A DNA stretch of 64,000 nucleotides from Fibrobacter sp. UWB15 (GTDB lineage: Bacteria > Fibrobacterota > Fibrobacteria > Fibrobacterales > Fibrobacteraceae): positions 1 through 64,000 of the forward strand of contig NZ_FXBA01000003.1 of assembly GCF_900177705.1 (NCBI RefSeq), read 5' to 3'. This document shows positions 35,011 to 43,454 of the stretch, piece after piece; position 1 is the stretch's first letter; each line of letters begins with the position of its first letter. The position numbers and the translations under genes were made by a program. The notes under the pieces were generated by a model that saw only the letters and a program-made list of their open reading frames with translations, was not told where the DNA came from and did not search any database.

Positions 35011-35682
35011 CTACTGAATGACGCCGCCGTGCATCACGACACGCCTTTTGGCAAAACTAGCCAATTTTTCGTCGTGCGTCACAATCAAGAAAGCCTGATT
35101 AAACTTTTCGTTGAGTTCACCAATCAATTCGTTCAGCATCGCAGAATTCGCCTCATCGAGGTTGCCGCTCGGTTCGTCGGCCAGCACCAAGTCCGGATGG
35201 TTCATGAGTGCACGGGCAATGGCCACACGCTGGCGTTCACCGCCGCTGAGTTCACGCGGCAAATGCTTGAAGCGGTCCTTGAGGCCCACCGTTTCCAAAA
35301 GCATCGCGGCACGTTCCTTGCATTCCTTTTCAGAAGTCCCGAGAATGCGGCCCGGCACGCACACGTTTTCAATCGCCGTAAATTCACTCAGCAAGTGATG
35401 GAACTGGAACACGAACCCCACCTGCACGCGGTGGTAGCGGTCACGCTCGGCGTCGTTGAACTTGGAAAGCGCCTTCCCCTTAAAGAGGATTTCACCAGAA
35501 GTCGGCGTATCGAGCATCCCCACCAAATTCAAAAAAGTCGACTTACCCGACCCCGAAGAACCCGTGAGAGCCACCAGCTCACCCGCTTCCATGGAGAAGT
35601 TCACGCCCTTGAGGATTTCAAGGTCCTCGCCCGTCTCGGAGAAAACGCGACGAAGGTCAATAGTTTGTAACAAGCTACTCAT
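35011..35682 (-). CDS. lolD: lipoprotein-releasing ABC transporter ATPase
   Basis: This ATPase of about 223 residues has Walker A TGSSGSGKST, Q-loop, signature LSGGERQRVAIARAL and Walker B LVLADEPSGNLDE, with the MacB/LolD-type sequence throughout. It powers extraction of outer-membrane lipoproteins from the inner membrane with the LolC/E-type permease. The frame is open to 35769, but the start is set at MSSLLQTIDLRRVF (35680-35682), overlapping the permease stop by 8 bp. Many lipoproteins in this window would be its clients. Confidence 0.92.
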   Translation of the reverse strand: MSSLLQTIDLRRVFSETGEDLEILKGVNFSMEAGELVALTGSSGSGKSTFLNLVGMLDTPTSGEILFKGKALSKFNDAERDRYHRVQVGFVFQFHHLLSEFTAIENVCVPGRILGTSEKECKERAAMLLETVGLKDRFKHLPRELSGGERQRVAIARALMNHPDLVLADEPSGNLDEANSAMLNELIGELNEKFNQAFLIVTHDEKLASFAKRRVVMHGGVIQ

Positions 35683-36922
35683 GTCTAATGGCCCCCACCG
35701 GATCCAAGCGGCTAGCCTTCCATGCGGGGAGCAAGGTTGCAGCCACGCAAAGCGCAATGCCGATGACAAAAATCAAAATCACGTCAAGAATATGCACCGA
35801 AATCGGGAAGTACGGAATCACGTAGACATCGCCGGGGAGCTTGATAAAGTGGTAAGCCTCTTGCAGCTTGCAAAGCACTAGGCCGATGGTGCCACCGACA
35901 ATCGTACCGCCCACGCCAATGAAACTTCCCATGAGCATAAAGACGCGCATGATGCCCGCCTTGCTAAAGCCCATGCTGCGGAGAATGCCGATTTCTTTGG
36001 TCTTGTCGATGACCACCATGATAAGGCTACTGATGATGTTGAATGCGGCCACCAAGATGATGAGGCAAATCACCGCCGCCACGATGAACTTTTCGTAGTT
36101 CATCCACTTGAGAAGCGTGATGTTTTTCGTTTTCCAGTCCATGGCGTAGTACGGATAACCTAACCATGACGCAAGGCTATCGACCGCCTCGCCGGCAAGC
36201 CAATGATTGTTCAGGCGGAACTGAATGCCCGTCACCACGTCACCCAGGCCAAGCAACTTCTGCAATTCCGGGATGCCCACGTAAGCGAGATTTCCGTCGT
36301 ATTCATAGGTACCCGTCTCGAAGATTCCGCTCACCACGCACATCATCATCTTCGGGCCACCACTTGTAACCATAGCATCAGGACTCTGGAAGGTCTGCAG
36401 CACAAGCTTGTCGCCCACCACCACACGAAGCCTGTTGGCAAGGCCTGAACCGAGAATGATTCCAGGGCGGAGCGTTCCGCTCAAGTCTTCGAGGCTATCG
36501 ACCGAGTAGTTGCCCCACTTGATGTACTTGTGGATATCGGTTACGCCTTTGGCGGTTTCAGCATCGATACCGTAAATGACAATGCCGTCATTCACCTTCT
36601 TGGAGCTCACGCCCACCTTGTAAATGATGAACGGAGACGACGCCACCACGCGGGAATCGCGGTCGCGGACTTCTTTCATAAGGCTATCGTAAGGCGCAAT
36701 GAAATCGCCATTGTAAGCCATCACTTCGAAGTGTGCGTCTTTACCAATCATCTGGGCCGTGACTTCTTCTTCGAAGCCGTTGACCGCAGCAAGGGCAACC
36801 ACCAGCGCAAACACGCCGATAGAAACGCCTAACATACTGAAAATGCCAATCAGCGAGACAAAGAGACTCTTACGTTGAGCCCCTAAGTAACGCCAGGCGA
36901 TGAGCCACTCAAGTTTATTCAT
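35675..36922 (-). CDS. lolC: lipoprotein-releasing ABC transporter permease
   Basis: This 415-residue permease has the LolC/E topology: one N-terminal helix (WLIAWRYLGAQRKSLFVSLIGIFS), a periplasmic domain of about 220 residues, then three helices with the FtsX fold. MNKLEWLIAWRYL is the usual family start, so the ATG 36920-36922 is firm. It is preceded without a gap by five CTTCCTA heptads rather than a Shine-Dalgarno. It forms the Lol exporter with the next gene; only one permease is present, as in LolF-type systems. Confidence 0.9.
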   Translation of the reverse strand: MNKLEWLIAWRYLGAQRKSLFVSLIGIFSMLGVSIGVFALVVALAAVNGFEEEVTAQMIGKDAHFEVMAYNGDFIAPYDSLMKEVRDRDSRVVASSPFIIYKVGVSSKKVNDGIVIYGIDAETAKGVTDIHKYIKWGNYSVDSLEDLSGTLRPGIILGSGLANRLRVVVGDKLVLQTFQSPDAMVTSGGPKMMMCVVSGIFETGTYEYDGNLAYVGIPELQKLLGLGDVVTGIQFRLNNHWLAGEAVDSLASWLGYPYYAMDWKTKNITLLKWMNYEKFIVAAVICLIILVAAFNIISSLIMVVIDKTKEIGILRSMGFSKAGIMRVFMLMGSFIGVGGTIVGGTIGLVLCKLQEAYHFIKLPGDVYVIPYFPISVHILDVILIFVIGIALCVAATLLPAWKASRLDPVGAIRHE

Positions 36923-36957
36923 AGGAAGTAGGAAGTAGGAAGTAGGAAGTAGGAAGG
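36923..36957. repeat. heptad array, five units, between S23 gene and lolC
   Basis: Five 7-mers (AGGAAGT four times, then AGGAAGG) on the plus strand, CTTCCTA in transcript sense, run directly into the lolC ATG. They begin three bases after the stop of the S23-like gene. Confidence 0.95.
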
Positions 36958-36959
36958 CC

Positions 36960-37328
36960 CTACGTCTTATCCCTTGTACCCAATTTTCTCCTTAAAGCGG
37001 TTAACATTTTCCAAATATCATCAAGAGACTTTTTTATCGATTCTGTCTCAGAAGTCTTCAATAGGTTCACAGGTTCACTCAAAACAATTTGCGTTTCTAA
37101 TTCCGATTTAGAACCAAGTGCAATCCCTAAAAAATGCGAAAACTCATTTCTTGATTTACGACCTTCACCTTCTGCAATATTACTCGCAATAGATACAGCC
37201 GCACGGCGCATTTGAGATGTCAAGCCAAACATTTCATCTTTAGGAAATGCACTTGTAAGACGATAAGTCTCAACAGCAACATTCATCGCTTGTTGCCAGA
37301 CAACCAAGTCTCTATATCCTTGAGTCAC
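36960..37328 (-). CDS. four-helix-bundle (S23, 23S rRNA intervening-sequence type) protein
   Basis: This 122-residue protein of the S23/TIGR02436 family has YRDLVVWQQAMNVAVETY, FGLTSQMRRAAVSIASNIAEG, EFSHFLGIALGSKSELETQ and a final helix, the four-helix bundle seen in proteins encoded by 23S rRNA intervening sequences and in Avd of diversity-generating retroelements. The start is GTG 37326-37328, whose last base is the first of a heptad array; AGGAAG lies about eight bases upstream inside the array. Complementary arrays stand on both sides. It interrupts an otherwise plain lysS-lolC arrangement, so it looks like the cargo of a small element. Its molecular role is unknown; the family is presumed to bind nucleic acid. 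Confidence 0.85.
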   Translation of the reverse strand: MTQGYRDLVVWQQAMNVAVETYRLTSAFPKDEMFGLTSQMRRAAVSIASNIAEGEGRKSRNEFSHFLGIALGSKSELETQIVLSEPVNLLKTSETESIKKSLDDIWKMLTALRRKLGTRDKT

Positions 37329-37355
37329 TGTCTACTTCCTACCGTCTACTGTCTA
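37328..37355. repeat. heptad array, four units, between lysS and S23 gene
   Basis: Four 7-mers (CTGTCTA, CTTCCTA, CCGTCTA, CTGTCTA) on the plus strand read GTAGACA/GTAGGAA in transcript sense. They are complementary in kind to the array at 36923-36957 on the other side of the S23 gene. The lysS stop lies 9 bp away. Confidence 0.95.
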
Positions 37356-37363
37356 CTGCGAAG

Positions 37364-38869
37364 CTACGCTTCGGGTTTCATCAGCGGGAAGAGCTGCACG
37401 TCGCGGATGGTCTGCTGGTTCGTGAGGAGCATGACCATGCGGTCGATGCCGAATCCCACGCCGCCGGTAGGAGGCAGGCCAGATTCGATAGCGTGCATGA
37501 AGTTTTCATCCATCGGGTGCGTTTCGCCTTCGCCACCGCGGCCGCGGCGCACCTGGTCTTCCAGGAGCTCACGCTGACGGATGGGGTCGTTCAGTTCGGT
37601 ATAGGCGTTGCCCAGCTCCCAGCCGTTAGCGTAGGGCTCGAACTGTTCGATGAGCCCTTCGATGGTGCGGTGCTTCTTGCAGAGCGGCGTGCTTTCGGTG
37701 GGCATGTCCTTGATGAAGGTCGGCTGGATGAGCTTGTCTTCCACGGTGAGCTCGAACAGTTCGAGGATACCGCGGCCGCGGCTGAATTCACCATCCAGGT
37801 GTCCGCCGAGTTCTTCCATCTTGGCCTTGATCTCGTCGTCGCTCATGTCATTGACCTTGAGACCGCCGAACTTTTCGATGGCTTCGATCATGCTGTAACG
37901 GGGCCACGGAGCCTTGAAGTCGATAACCTTCCCCTGGTAGTCAATCTTGGTGGTGCCGTTCGCGGCAATGCAGGCGCGTTCGTAGATGTTTTCGAAGTGC
38001 ACCATCATGTCGTTGTAGTCGGCGTAGGCTTCATAGAATTCGAGGCCGGTGAATTCCGGGCTATGGGTGCGGTCCATGCCTTCGTTACGGAAGTTCTTGG
38101 AGAATTCGAAAACCTTTTCCATGCCGCCCACGATGCAGCGCTTGAGGTAGAGTTCCGGAGCCACGCGCAGGTACAGCGTCATGTCGCAAGCGTTGTGGTG
38201 CGTGGTGAACGGACGAGCGTTTGCACCGCCGTAAATCGGTTGCAGCGTCGGGGTCTCGACCTCGATGAATCCCTTTTCAATGAGGTATTCGCGGATAGCC
38301 TGCAGAATCTTGAAACGCTTGATGAACACGTCCTTCACGTCGTCGTTCAAGGCCATGTCAATGTAACGCTGACGGTAGCGGGTATCCACGTCGGCAAATT
38401 CGTTGAACACGACCTTGTTGCCGTTTTCGTCCACCTTTTCCTTAGCGACCGGAAGCGGGCGCACAGCCTTCGAAAGCATGGTCACCTTCTTCACGTGCAC
38501 GGAGTATTCGCCCGTCTGGGTTTCGAACATGAAACCGTTTACGCCAATAAAGTCACCGAGGTCGGTCATCTTCACGATTTCATAGTTTTCTTCGCCCACC
38601 TCGTCGCGGGCCACCACCACCTGGAGGCGGCCATAACGGTCCTTCAGGTGCATAAAGCACATCTTTCCCTTGCGGTTGAAGCGAACCACTCGGCCAGCAA
38701 AAGCAACTTCTTCACCAGACGCCATCAGGGCAGCCTTGTTTTCTTTCAAAACTTTGGAATCGTGCGTACGGTTGAACTTGTGCGGATAAGCCTCCACACC
38801 CATTTCCTTGAACTTTTCAAGCTTCGCGAGGCGTGCCTGAACCTGGTCATTCATATCTTGCATTGCCAT
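37364..38869 (-). CDS. lysS: lysyl-tRNA synthetase, class II
   Basis: This 501-residue synthetase has an N-terminal OB-fold anticodon domain (about 60-160) and a class II core with motif 2 (FRNEGMDRTHSPEFTGLEFY) and motif 3 (GVGFGIDRMVMLL). It charges tRNA-Lys with lysine. AAGGA lies upstream of the ATG. It is preceded by a two-part heptad structure and followed by the S23 element. Length and motifs are normal. Confidence 0.95.
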   Translation of the reverse strand: MAMQDMNDQVQARLAKLEKFKEMGVEAYPHKFNRTHDSKVLKENKAALMASGEEVAFAGRVVRFNRKGKMCFMHLKDRYGRLQVVVARDEVGEENYEIVKMTDLGDFIGVNGFMFETQTGEYSVHVKKVTMLSKAVRPLPVAKEKVDENGNKVVFNEFADVDTRYRQRYIDMALNDDVKDVFIKRFKILQAIREYLIEKGFIEVETPTLQPIYGGANARPFTTHHNACDMTLYLRVAPELYLKRCIVGGMEKVFEFSKNFRNEGMDRTHSPEFTGLEFYEAYADYNDMMVHFENIYERACIAANGTTKIDYQGKVIDFKAPWPRYSMIEAIEKFGGLKVNDMSDDEIKAKMEELGGHLDGEFSRGRGILELFELTVEDKLIQPTFIKDMPTESTPLCKKHRTIEGLIEQFEPYANGWELGNAYTELNDPIRQRELLEDQVRRGRGGEGETHPMDENFMHAIESGLPPTGGVGFGIDRMVMLLTNQQTIRDVQLFPLMKPEA

Positions 38870-38912
38870 AATTTGGTCCTTGTTAATTTTACGGCGCTAA
38901 ATGTAGAAAAAT

Positions 38913-38990
38913 GTAGGAAGTAGGAAGTAGGAAGTAGGAAGGACTCAGCGCCAATTACTGTCTACTGCCTACTGTCTACCGTCTACTGCA
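38913..38990. repeat. paired heptad arrays forming a hairpin, SprT-lysS gap
   Basis: On the plus strand four AGGAAGT-type units (38915-38942) are followed by a 15-base spacer and four CTGTCTA/CTGCCTA/CCGTCTA units (38958-38985). In transcript sense this is a GTAGACA array, a loop, then a CTTCCTA array, which can pair into a stem of about 28 bp with mismatches. It starts two bases after the SprT-like stop codon. Confidence 0.92.
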
Positions 38991-39788
38991 TTACAATTCT
39001 GCGTGTCTCCGCATCTTGCGGATATTCAGCGGAAGCACGTGATTGTGCCAGTGGATCCATTCGTCGTAATAGATGTACTGGCGTTCGCGACGTCTAAAGT
39101 TGCGGCCATGCACAATGCGGCGGCCGTTCTTGATTTCAACTGGAATCGCAATATGCAAGCATTCATGATACACCACACCGGCCACGGCATACTCCGGGCA
39201 GTTGGCGGCATCGTAGCCCTTGCTGATGCTAATCAGGTGGAATTCTTCGCCGGTCACAGGGTCCTGACGGACCGAATGGAAGCTGAGCCCGCCTATGCGA
39301 TTACTCCACGTGATACGACAAGTTAATTTATCTTCAAAATACGTACTGTTGATTGCGGCAAGCACATCGTTCAAGTTATGGTACTTGCCCTGCGGCTTTA
39401 TAGGCGGAAGGCGCCCCTTACTCGAAAGCGACTCATCGCCACGGTCTGCAAGAATCTGTTCTACCAGCGTCCAAAAGCGGCTTACCAGGTCCTTGATAAT
39501 CGCCTTATTTTTCACCGTCTTGCGTTTGATGGCGTGTTCCGCCCATTCGGCGGCAAGTTCACGCGCCGGCGCAAACTCGGGGTCCTTCATGTAGGCAGGC
39601 AAAATTACTTCGGGATGGCCAAACAGCACTCCCCCCTTGCAACGGATGCTCTTCTTGAGTTGCGTATTGTACTTGAAATGCACCAGCCCATTCTGCGAAA
39701 CCGAAGCCGGTACTTTCGGCTTTGCCGGTTCCTTGGGAACATCGGAATTATTCCCGAACAGGTCTAACTGCATTCCAAACAAATTCAT
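38991..39788 (-). CDS. SprT-like zinc metallopeptidase
   Basis: This 265-residue protein has a C-terminal zincin-like domain: NDVLAAINSTYF, VYHECLHIAIP (HExxH) and a downstream His-containing GRNFRRRE region that can give the third ligand, as in SprT/SprTN and WSS1-type proteases. The first 130 residues are basic and of unknown function. SprT-type proteins act on DNA-bound proteins in eukaryotes; bacterial roles are unclear. It has no signal peptide, so it should be cytosolic. It begins 2 bp after the YkgJ-type gene and precedes lysS. Confidence 0.7.
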   Translation of the reverse strand: MNLFGMQLDLFGNNSDVPKEPAKPKVPASVSQNGLVHFKYNTQLKKSIRCKGGVLFGHPEVILPAYMKDPEFAPARELAAEWAEHAIKRKTVKNKAIIKDLVSRFWTLVEQILADRGDESLSSKGRLPPIKPQGKYHNLNDVLAAINSTYFEDKLTCRITWSNRIGGLSFHSVRQDPVTGEEFHLISISKGYDAANCPEYAVAGVVYHECLHIAIPVEIKNGRRIVHGRNFRRRERQYIYYDEWIHWHNHVLPLNIRKMRRHAEL

Positions 39789-39790
39789 TC

Positions 39791-40567
39791 TCAGTTTCCG
39801 CCAATCAGGCCTTCGAAACGGTTTACTGCCAAAAGTCCGCCAAAATAGCTTTCCGGCAAATCCAAAAGGGTAAAATGTTCCGAAATCCCGTACACCGCAT
39901 CTTCGATGCTGTCCGGCAAATACACAATATAGCTATCGTTTTCGGGAGTTTGCAAATGCTCCGGCGTACAGAACTTGGGGTCTGTCTCGCTAAAATACAT
40001 GCGGCAAGACACCGGACGCAACGGATACACCGTGCAATCGCCTTTTTTGTCCGAAAACGGGCACGGGTTCCAGGCGCTAAAATAGTCATGCAGGGCCTTG
40101 TCTTCGGCGTAATCGTCCAAATCCATCTGGTCAGGCACTGCACCCTCGGCACGTCTCGCCTCAAAAAATTTGCCGAACAGCGACGACCTTACCTGGCAGG
40201 CCTCCATAATATCGAGCAAGTCATTCCGCCCCCGTAGGTCGCAATACAGAGTCAACAATTCAAAGGGTTCTACCGACATGGGGTAATGGTGGCAGCAATT
40301 TCCGCAAGCAGGTCTACACTGGATTGGGCGCGGCTGTTGCGGCAAAACCGCGTCTAAATACTCCGAAAAAAGCCGGTGGTATTCTCGCGTAAATTCCTTG
40401 ATTTTAGGGAGTTCTTCGAGTAAATTATCAGGACCTATCGCCGATTCTCGGCCCATGGTCGCCGCAACGGCATCCAGGCGATCTCTTTCCGCCCTCAAAA
40501 GGCTTGCCAGGCGCATTTCGGCCAAGCGAAACGCCTTTGTCGGAAAATACTCTCGATAAGATTCCAT
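39791..40567 (-). CDS. YkgJ family cysteine-cluster protein
   Basis: This 258-residue protein has RPACGNCCHHYP and CPFSDKKGDCTVYPLRPVSCRMY, the Cys pattern of the YkgJ/UPF0153 (CxxxCxxCC) family, likely a zinc or Fe-S binding site. The N-terminal 85 residues are helical. The family has been linked to metal-dependent modification, but its substrate is unknown. It is the first gene of the run leading to lysS and is divergent from the lipoprotein gene. Confidence 0.85.
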   Translation of the reverse strand: MESYREYFPTKAFRLAEMRLASLLRAERDRLDAVAATMGRESAIGPDNLLEELPKIKEFTREYHRLFSEYLDAVLPQQPRPIQCRPACGNCCHHYPMSVEPFELLTLYCDLRGRNDLLDIMEACQVRSSLFGKFFEARRAEGAVPDQMDLDDYAEDKALHDYFSAWNPCPFSDKKGDCTVYPLRPVSCRMYFSETDPKFCTPEHLQTPENDSYIVYLPDSIEDAVYGISEHFTLLDLPESYFGGLLAVNRFEGLIGGN

Positions 40568-40661
40568 ACAACAAAGATAGATATTTTACCAATATCCGAA
40601 AAAACATCAAAAAAAAGCCACAAATATCACAAGATTTTCAAAAAACTACAAAAAAAACAGA

Positions 40662-40690
40662 TTGAGAAATTCTTTTTGTAAGAATAATGT
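40662..40690 (+). promoter_or_regulatory. possible sigma70 promoter for the lipoprotein/OMP pair
   Basis: TTGAGA (40662-40667), a 17-base spacer and TAATGT (40685-40690) lie 29 bp upstream of the ATG in a very AT-rich divergent region. The -10 match is weak. Confidence 0.35.
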
Positions 40691-40718
40691 TATCTTTTAG
40701 GAAAATGGGAATAGTGTA

Positions 40719-42107
40719 ATGAGAAACGTACTTCAATCCAAGTTCTTATGGGCTTCGGCACTTGTCCTCTCGTTGAGTATAGCCGGATGCAACATTTTTA
40801 ACCCCACCGAAAGCATCAACATCAAAGACGACGATGCCCAGGCGCTTACCTACGAAGGCTACAAGAAAATTCGTGATAACGAATATTCTAACGCAGAATA
40901 CTATTTCAACAAAGCAATTGTGGCCGACTCCAGCTATTCTCAAGCTTGGTTCGGCCTCATGAAGGCCATCTTGAACCGCAAGCTGAACACCACCCAAGAA
41001 ACCAACGTGTTCTCGTTGCTTTCTTACGTGAACGCAAGCCGCGACTCCAAGGTGCCCTTCTCGGGCATGTCCGATGCCATTGCAGTCCAACTTCAAGATG
41101 CCATTGATTCCGTGAACGCCATTGCAAACCAGTTTATCGAACGCGACAAGGCTGGCAAAACCGACAGCGTGATCACCTACAAGACTATTTCTGAAGGCTA
41201 CATGATTCTCCAGATGATGAAAACCATGCTGGTACTGCGAAAAACGACCCAGAGTATGGAAGGCTGTTCGCTGCAGAAGGGCCAGCAAAATTCCTGCGAC
41301 ATGGCCAGCGTCTTGAACAACATCAAGAACGATCCGGCAGAAACCGTGGAATCTTTCAACGCCGTCTTCAAGACCTGCGAAGAAAGCCCCGAAAGCATGA
41401 CCAAGATGTTCGACAGCTACCTGCAGGGCTTCGACAACCTTAAAGAAGAAGCACAGCATTCTGCCGTGAGCAGCATGTGCGGCGCTCTGGCCCAAGAAAC
41501 CGACAAGGCCAAGGATAACGAAGACCAGCAAACCAAAACATTGAATATCATTATCGGCCAGTTCGGCTACAGCGACATTATCGATGACGACGGCGACGGC
41601 TGCGTTGACGAAGAACTCTACGACGGCGAAGACAACGACGGCGATGGAGAAATCGACGAGGACGTGAGCGACAAGACCAACAAGATTGAATACGATAACG
41701 ACATGATCCTTAAAAACGTTACCGCAGGAAAGACTGCAATCAGGGACCTCCGTGTTATCAGCAGGGTCAATCCGAACGAAAAGTACGAAACCGTCGATAT
41801 CGACATGAACGGCAAGACTGTCGCAGACAACCGGGACGAACTCGAAACCGAATGGGCTTTCGTCTACCCCAAGTATCAGGACCGCGTAAGCAACAACAAC
41901 CACCGACTGGTCTTTGCAACAGGCCTGACCTTCAACCCGCAGGGTCTGCCCCCCGAAGAATACAACGCCTACAAGCACGCTATCGCCAAGGATAAGGACA
42001 TCAACAATATCCAATACGACCTGGCGTTCAGAAAGCAGTACATTGGAGGTTGCTGGGCAAACTACGACGAAAAACGCTTTATGCAGTGGTTCGAAGGGAG
42101 GAAGTAA
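40719..42107 (+). CDS. TPR-like lipoprotein with Asp-rich calcium-type repeats
   Basis: This 462-residue exported lipoprotein has the signal ASALVLSLSIAGC, the Cys being the lipidation site. Residues 38-85 resemble one or two TPR motifs (YKKIRDNEYSNAEYYFNKAI). Around residues 287-310 it carries two DxDxDGxxDEE-type loops (DDDGDGCVDEELYDGEDN and DGDGEIDED), like thrombospondin type-3 or dockerin calcium loops. A conserved-looking C-terminal domain follows. The outer-membrane protein gene starts 3 bp after the stop, so the two probably work together in the outer membrane. No specific function is recognised. Confidence 0.78.
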   Translation: MRNVLQSKFLWASALVLSLSIAGCNIFNPTESINIKDDDAQALTYEGYKKIRDNEYSNAEYYFNKAIVADSSYSQAWFGLMKAILNRKLNTTQETNVFSLLSYVNASRDSKVPFSGMSDAIAVQLQDAIDSVNAIANQFIERDKAGKTDSVITYKTISEGYMILQMMKTMLVLRKTTQSMEGCSLQKGQQNSCDMASVLNNIKNDPAETVESFNAVFKTCEESPESMTKMFDSYLQGFDNLKEEAQHSAVSSMCGALAQETDKAKDNEDQQTKTLNIIIGQFGYSDIIDDDGDGCVDEELYDGEDNDGDGEIDEDVSDKTNKIEYDNDMILKNVTAGKTAIRDLRVISRVNPNEKYETVDIDMNGKTVADNRDELETEWAFVYPKYQDRVSNNNHRLVFATGLTFNPQGLPPEEYNAYKHAIAKDKDINNIQYDLAFRKQYIGGCWANYDEKRFMQWFEGRK

Positions 42108-42110
42108 GCG

Positions 42111-43361
42111 ATGAAAAAGATTCTGTTTTTCTTGATTTTTGTACTTGCTGTCGCCACGTATGCAGCTAAAGCTCCGACCCACCATTCCCTGCGTGCCGAA
42201 GCCATGGGTAACGCCCACGTGGCCCTTGTAGACGACAAAGAAGCAATCTACTTCAACTACGCCGGTTTGAGCCAGATTAACCGCCTGGGTAACTACGAAA
42301 AGCGCCCGGAACAAGGTTACTACCCCCGCAATTTTTTGGGCGACATGCGCCTGAACTTGGGCGGAGCCGGTCCGTTCGAAACCTACTTCTCAACTTACAG
42401 CGTGGCTAGGGACTTGCAGAAAATTTACAAGAATGCAAGAAATACTGCTGAGGCCCTGGGCCTTAGCCAATCCAATGTTTTGATGGATACGCTCGCCACT
42501 CACCCGGAACTGATTCACAAGCTGAACAATTACGACCACAAATACCTGACCATGAAAATCAAGATGGATGCCGAAATGGCGTTCCACGGATTCGGCGGTG
42601 CAATTTGGGTAGACGGTAACGTCGCACCTTACCTGGACGGAGGCCTTGTGCTCCCCTTCCTCGCTATTGACACCTTCTACGTGGACGGTGTGGCCCAGGC
42701 CGGTTTTTCTTACGGATTCACCAACAACCTGTCTGTCGGTTTGGGCGTCAAGATGGCCAAGCGCCAGAAGGTCGAAATGATTACCGTAGACGTGTTGAAC
42801 TACGACGCCCTGCAAGATACTCTTGAAGACCGCTACCACGACGTCACCGACAACATTTTCGATTTTGAATCTGTTTCTGCCGGTATCGATATGGGCGTGC
42901 TCTACCAGCTGACTCGCGAATTCAGAGTCGGTATGTCGCTGCGCGACGTGTACTTCAAGGAACTCGCCGGTGACAAGATTACGCCGAACCTCACGGCTGG
43001 TTTCAACTACAGCCCCCGATTCTTCAACAAGAACACCGGTTACGCCCGTAAGTTCAATATCGCTTGCGACTACGCCGATGCATTCAACAACGAAAGAAAC
43101 TATAAGGTATTCTCTCACTTGAACATGGGTCTCGAAGTAGAACAGAACTTGCTCGCCTGGCCGGGCTACAACAACGAAATCCGCATGCTCGCCCTGCGTC
43201 TTTCGGGCGGTTTCAAGGGCGGCTACCCCTCTGCCGGTTTCGCCATCGAAGCCCTGCGTTTCATTACGGTTGAATTCGCTACCTGGGCTGAAGAACTCGG
43301 TTACTACACCGGCCAGGACGAAGAACGTATTTACATGGGCCAGCTGAGTATCGGATTCTAA
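42111..43361 (+). CDS. outer-membrane beta-barrel protein, PorV/FadL-like
   Basis: This 416-residue protein has a cleavable signal peptide (MKKILFFLIFVLAVATYAA) and HSLRAEAMGNAHVALVDDKEAIYFNYAGL, the N-terminal plug-like motif of FadL/PorV-type barrels. It continues with alternating amphipathic strands and ends in a C-terminal Phe (QLSIGF), as expected for Bam-dependent barrels. It may carry hydrophobic compounds or serve as an anchor for secreted proteins; the first cannot be told from the second. It is paired with the upstream lipoprotein and followed by a terminator. Confidence 0.78.
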   Translation: MKKILFFLIFVLAVATYAAKAPTHHSLRAEAMGNAHVALVDDKEAIYFNYAGLSQINRLGNYEKRPEQGYYPRNFLGDMRLNLGGAGPFETYFSTYSVARDLQKIYKNARNTAEALGLSQSNVLMDTLATHPELIHKLNNYDHKYLTMKIKMDAEMAFHGFGGAIWVDGNVAPYLDGGLVLPFLAIDTFYVDGVAQAGFSYGFTNNLSVGLGVKMAKRQKVEMITVDVLNYDALQDTLEDRYHDVTDNIFDFESVSAGIDMGVLYQLTREFRVGMSLRDVYFKELAGDKITPNLTAGFNYSPRFFNKNTGYARKFNIACDYADAFNNERNYKVFSHLNMGLEVEQNLLAWPGYNNEIRMLALRLSGGFKGGYPSAGFAIEALRFITVEFATWAEELGYYTGQDEERIYMGQLSIGF

Positions 43362-43380
43362 TTTGACCCGCCAAAGTTTA

Positions 43381-43408
43381 AAAGAGCTCCTTCGGGAGCT
43401 CTTTTTTT
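43381..43408 (+). terminator. intrinsic terminator after the OMP gene
   Basis: A perfect 10-bp stem AAAGAGCTCC / GGAGCTCTTT with a TTCG loop is followed by a T run. The A-rich left side also lets it act on the minus strand. Confidence 0.93.
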
Positions 43409-43409
43409 A

Positions 43410-43447
43410 GATCCTTCCCCTGAAACAAGTTCAGGGTCAGGATGACA
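43410..43447. repeat. dispersed GATCCTTC...CAGGATGACA repeat
   Basis: This is the same family as 10841-10878 and 15329-15385, here with an internal hairpin CCCTGAA-CAAG-TTCAGGG. It lies between a terminator and the convergent 218-residue protein gene. Confidence 0.8.
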
Positions 43448-43454
43448 CTACGTG

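Noticed and set aside
36960-37328. Avd accessory protein of a diversity-generating retroelement
   Set aside because: Same fold family, but no reverse transcriptase or template/variable repeat pair is seen in the window.
37493-38923. 476-codon plus-strand frame opposite lysS
   Set aside because: Shadow of lysS; composition mirrors the sense codons.
40746-42314. 522-codon minus-strand frame opposite the TPR-like lipoprotein
   Set aside because: The sense strand has a lipobox, TPR-like and calcium-loop motifs and a tightly spaced partner gene; the antisense frame has none.
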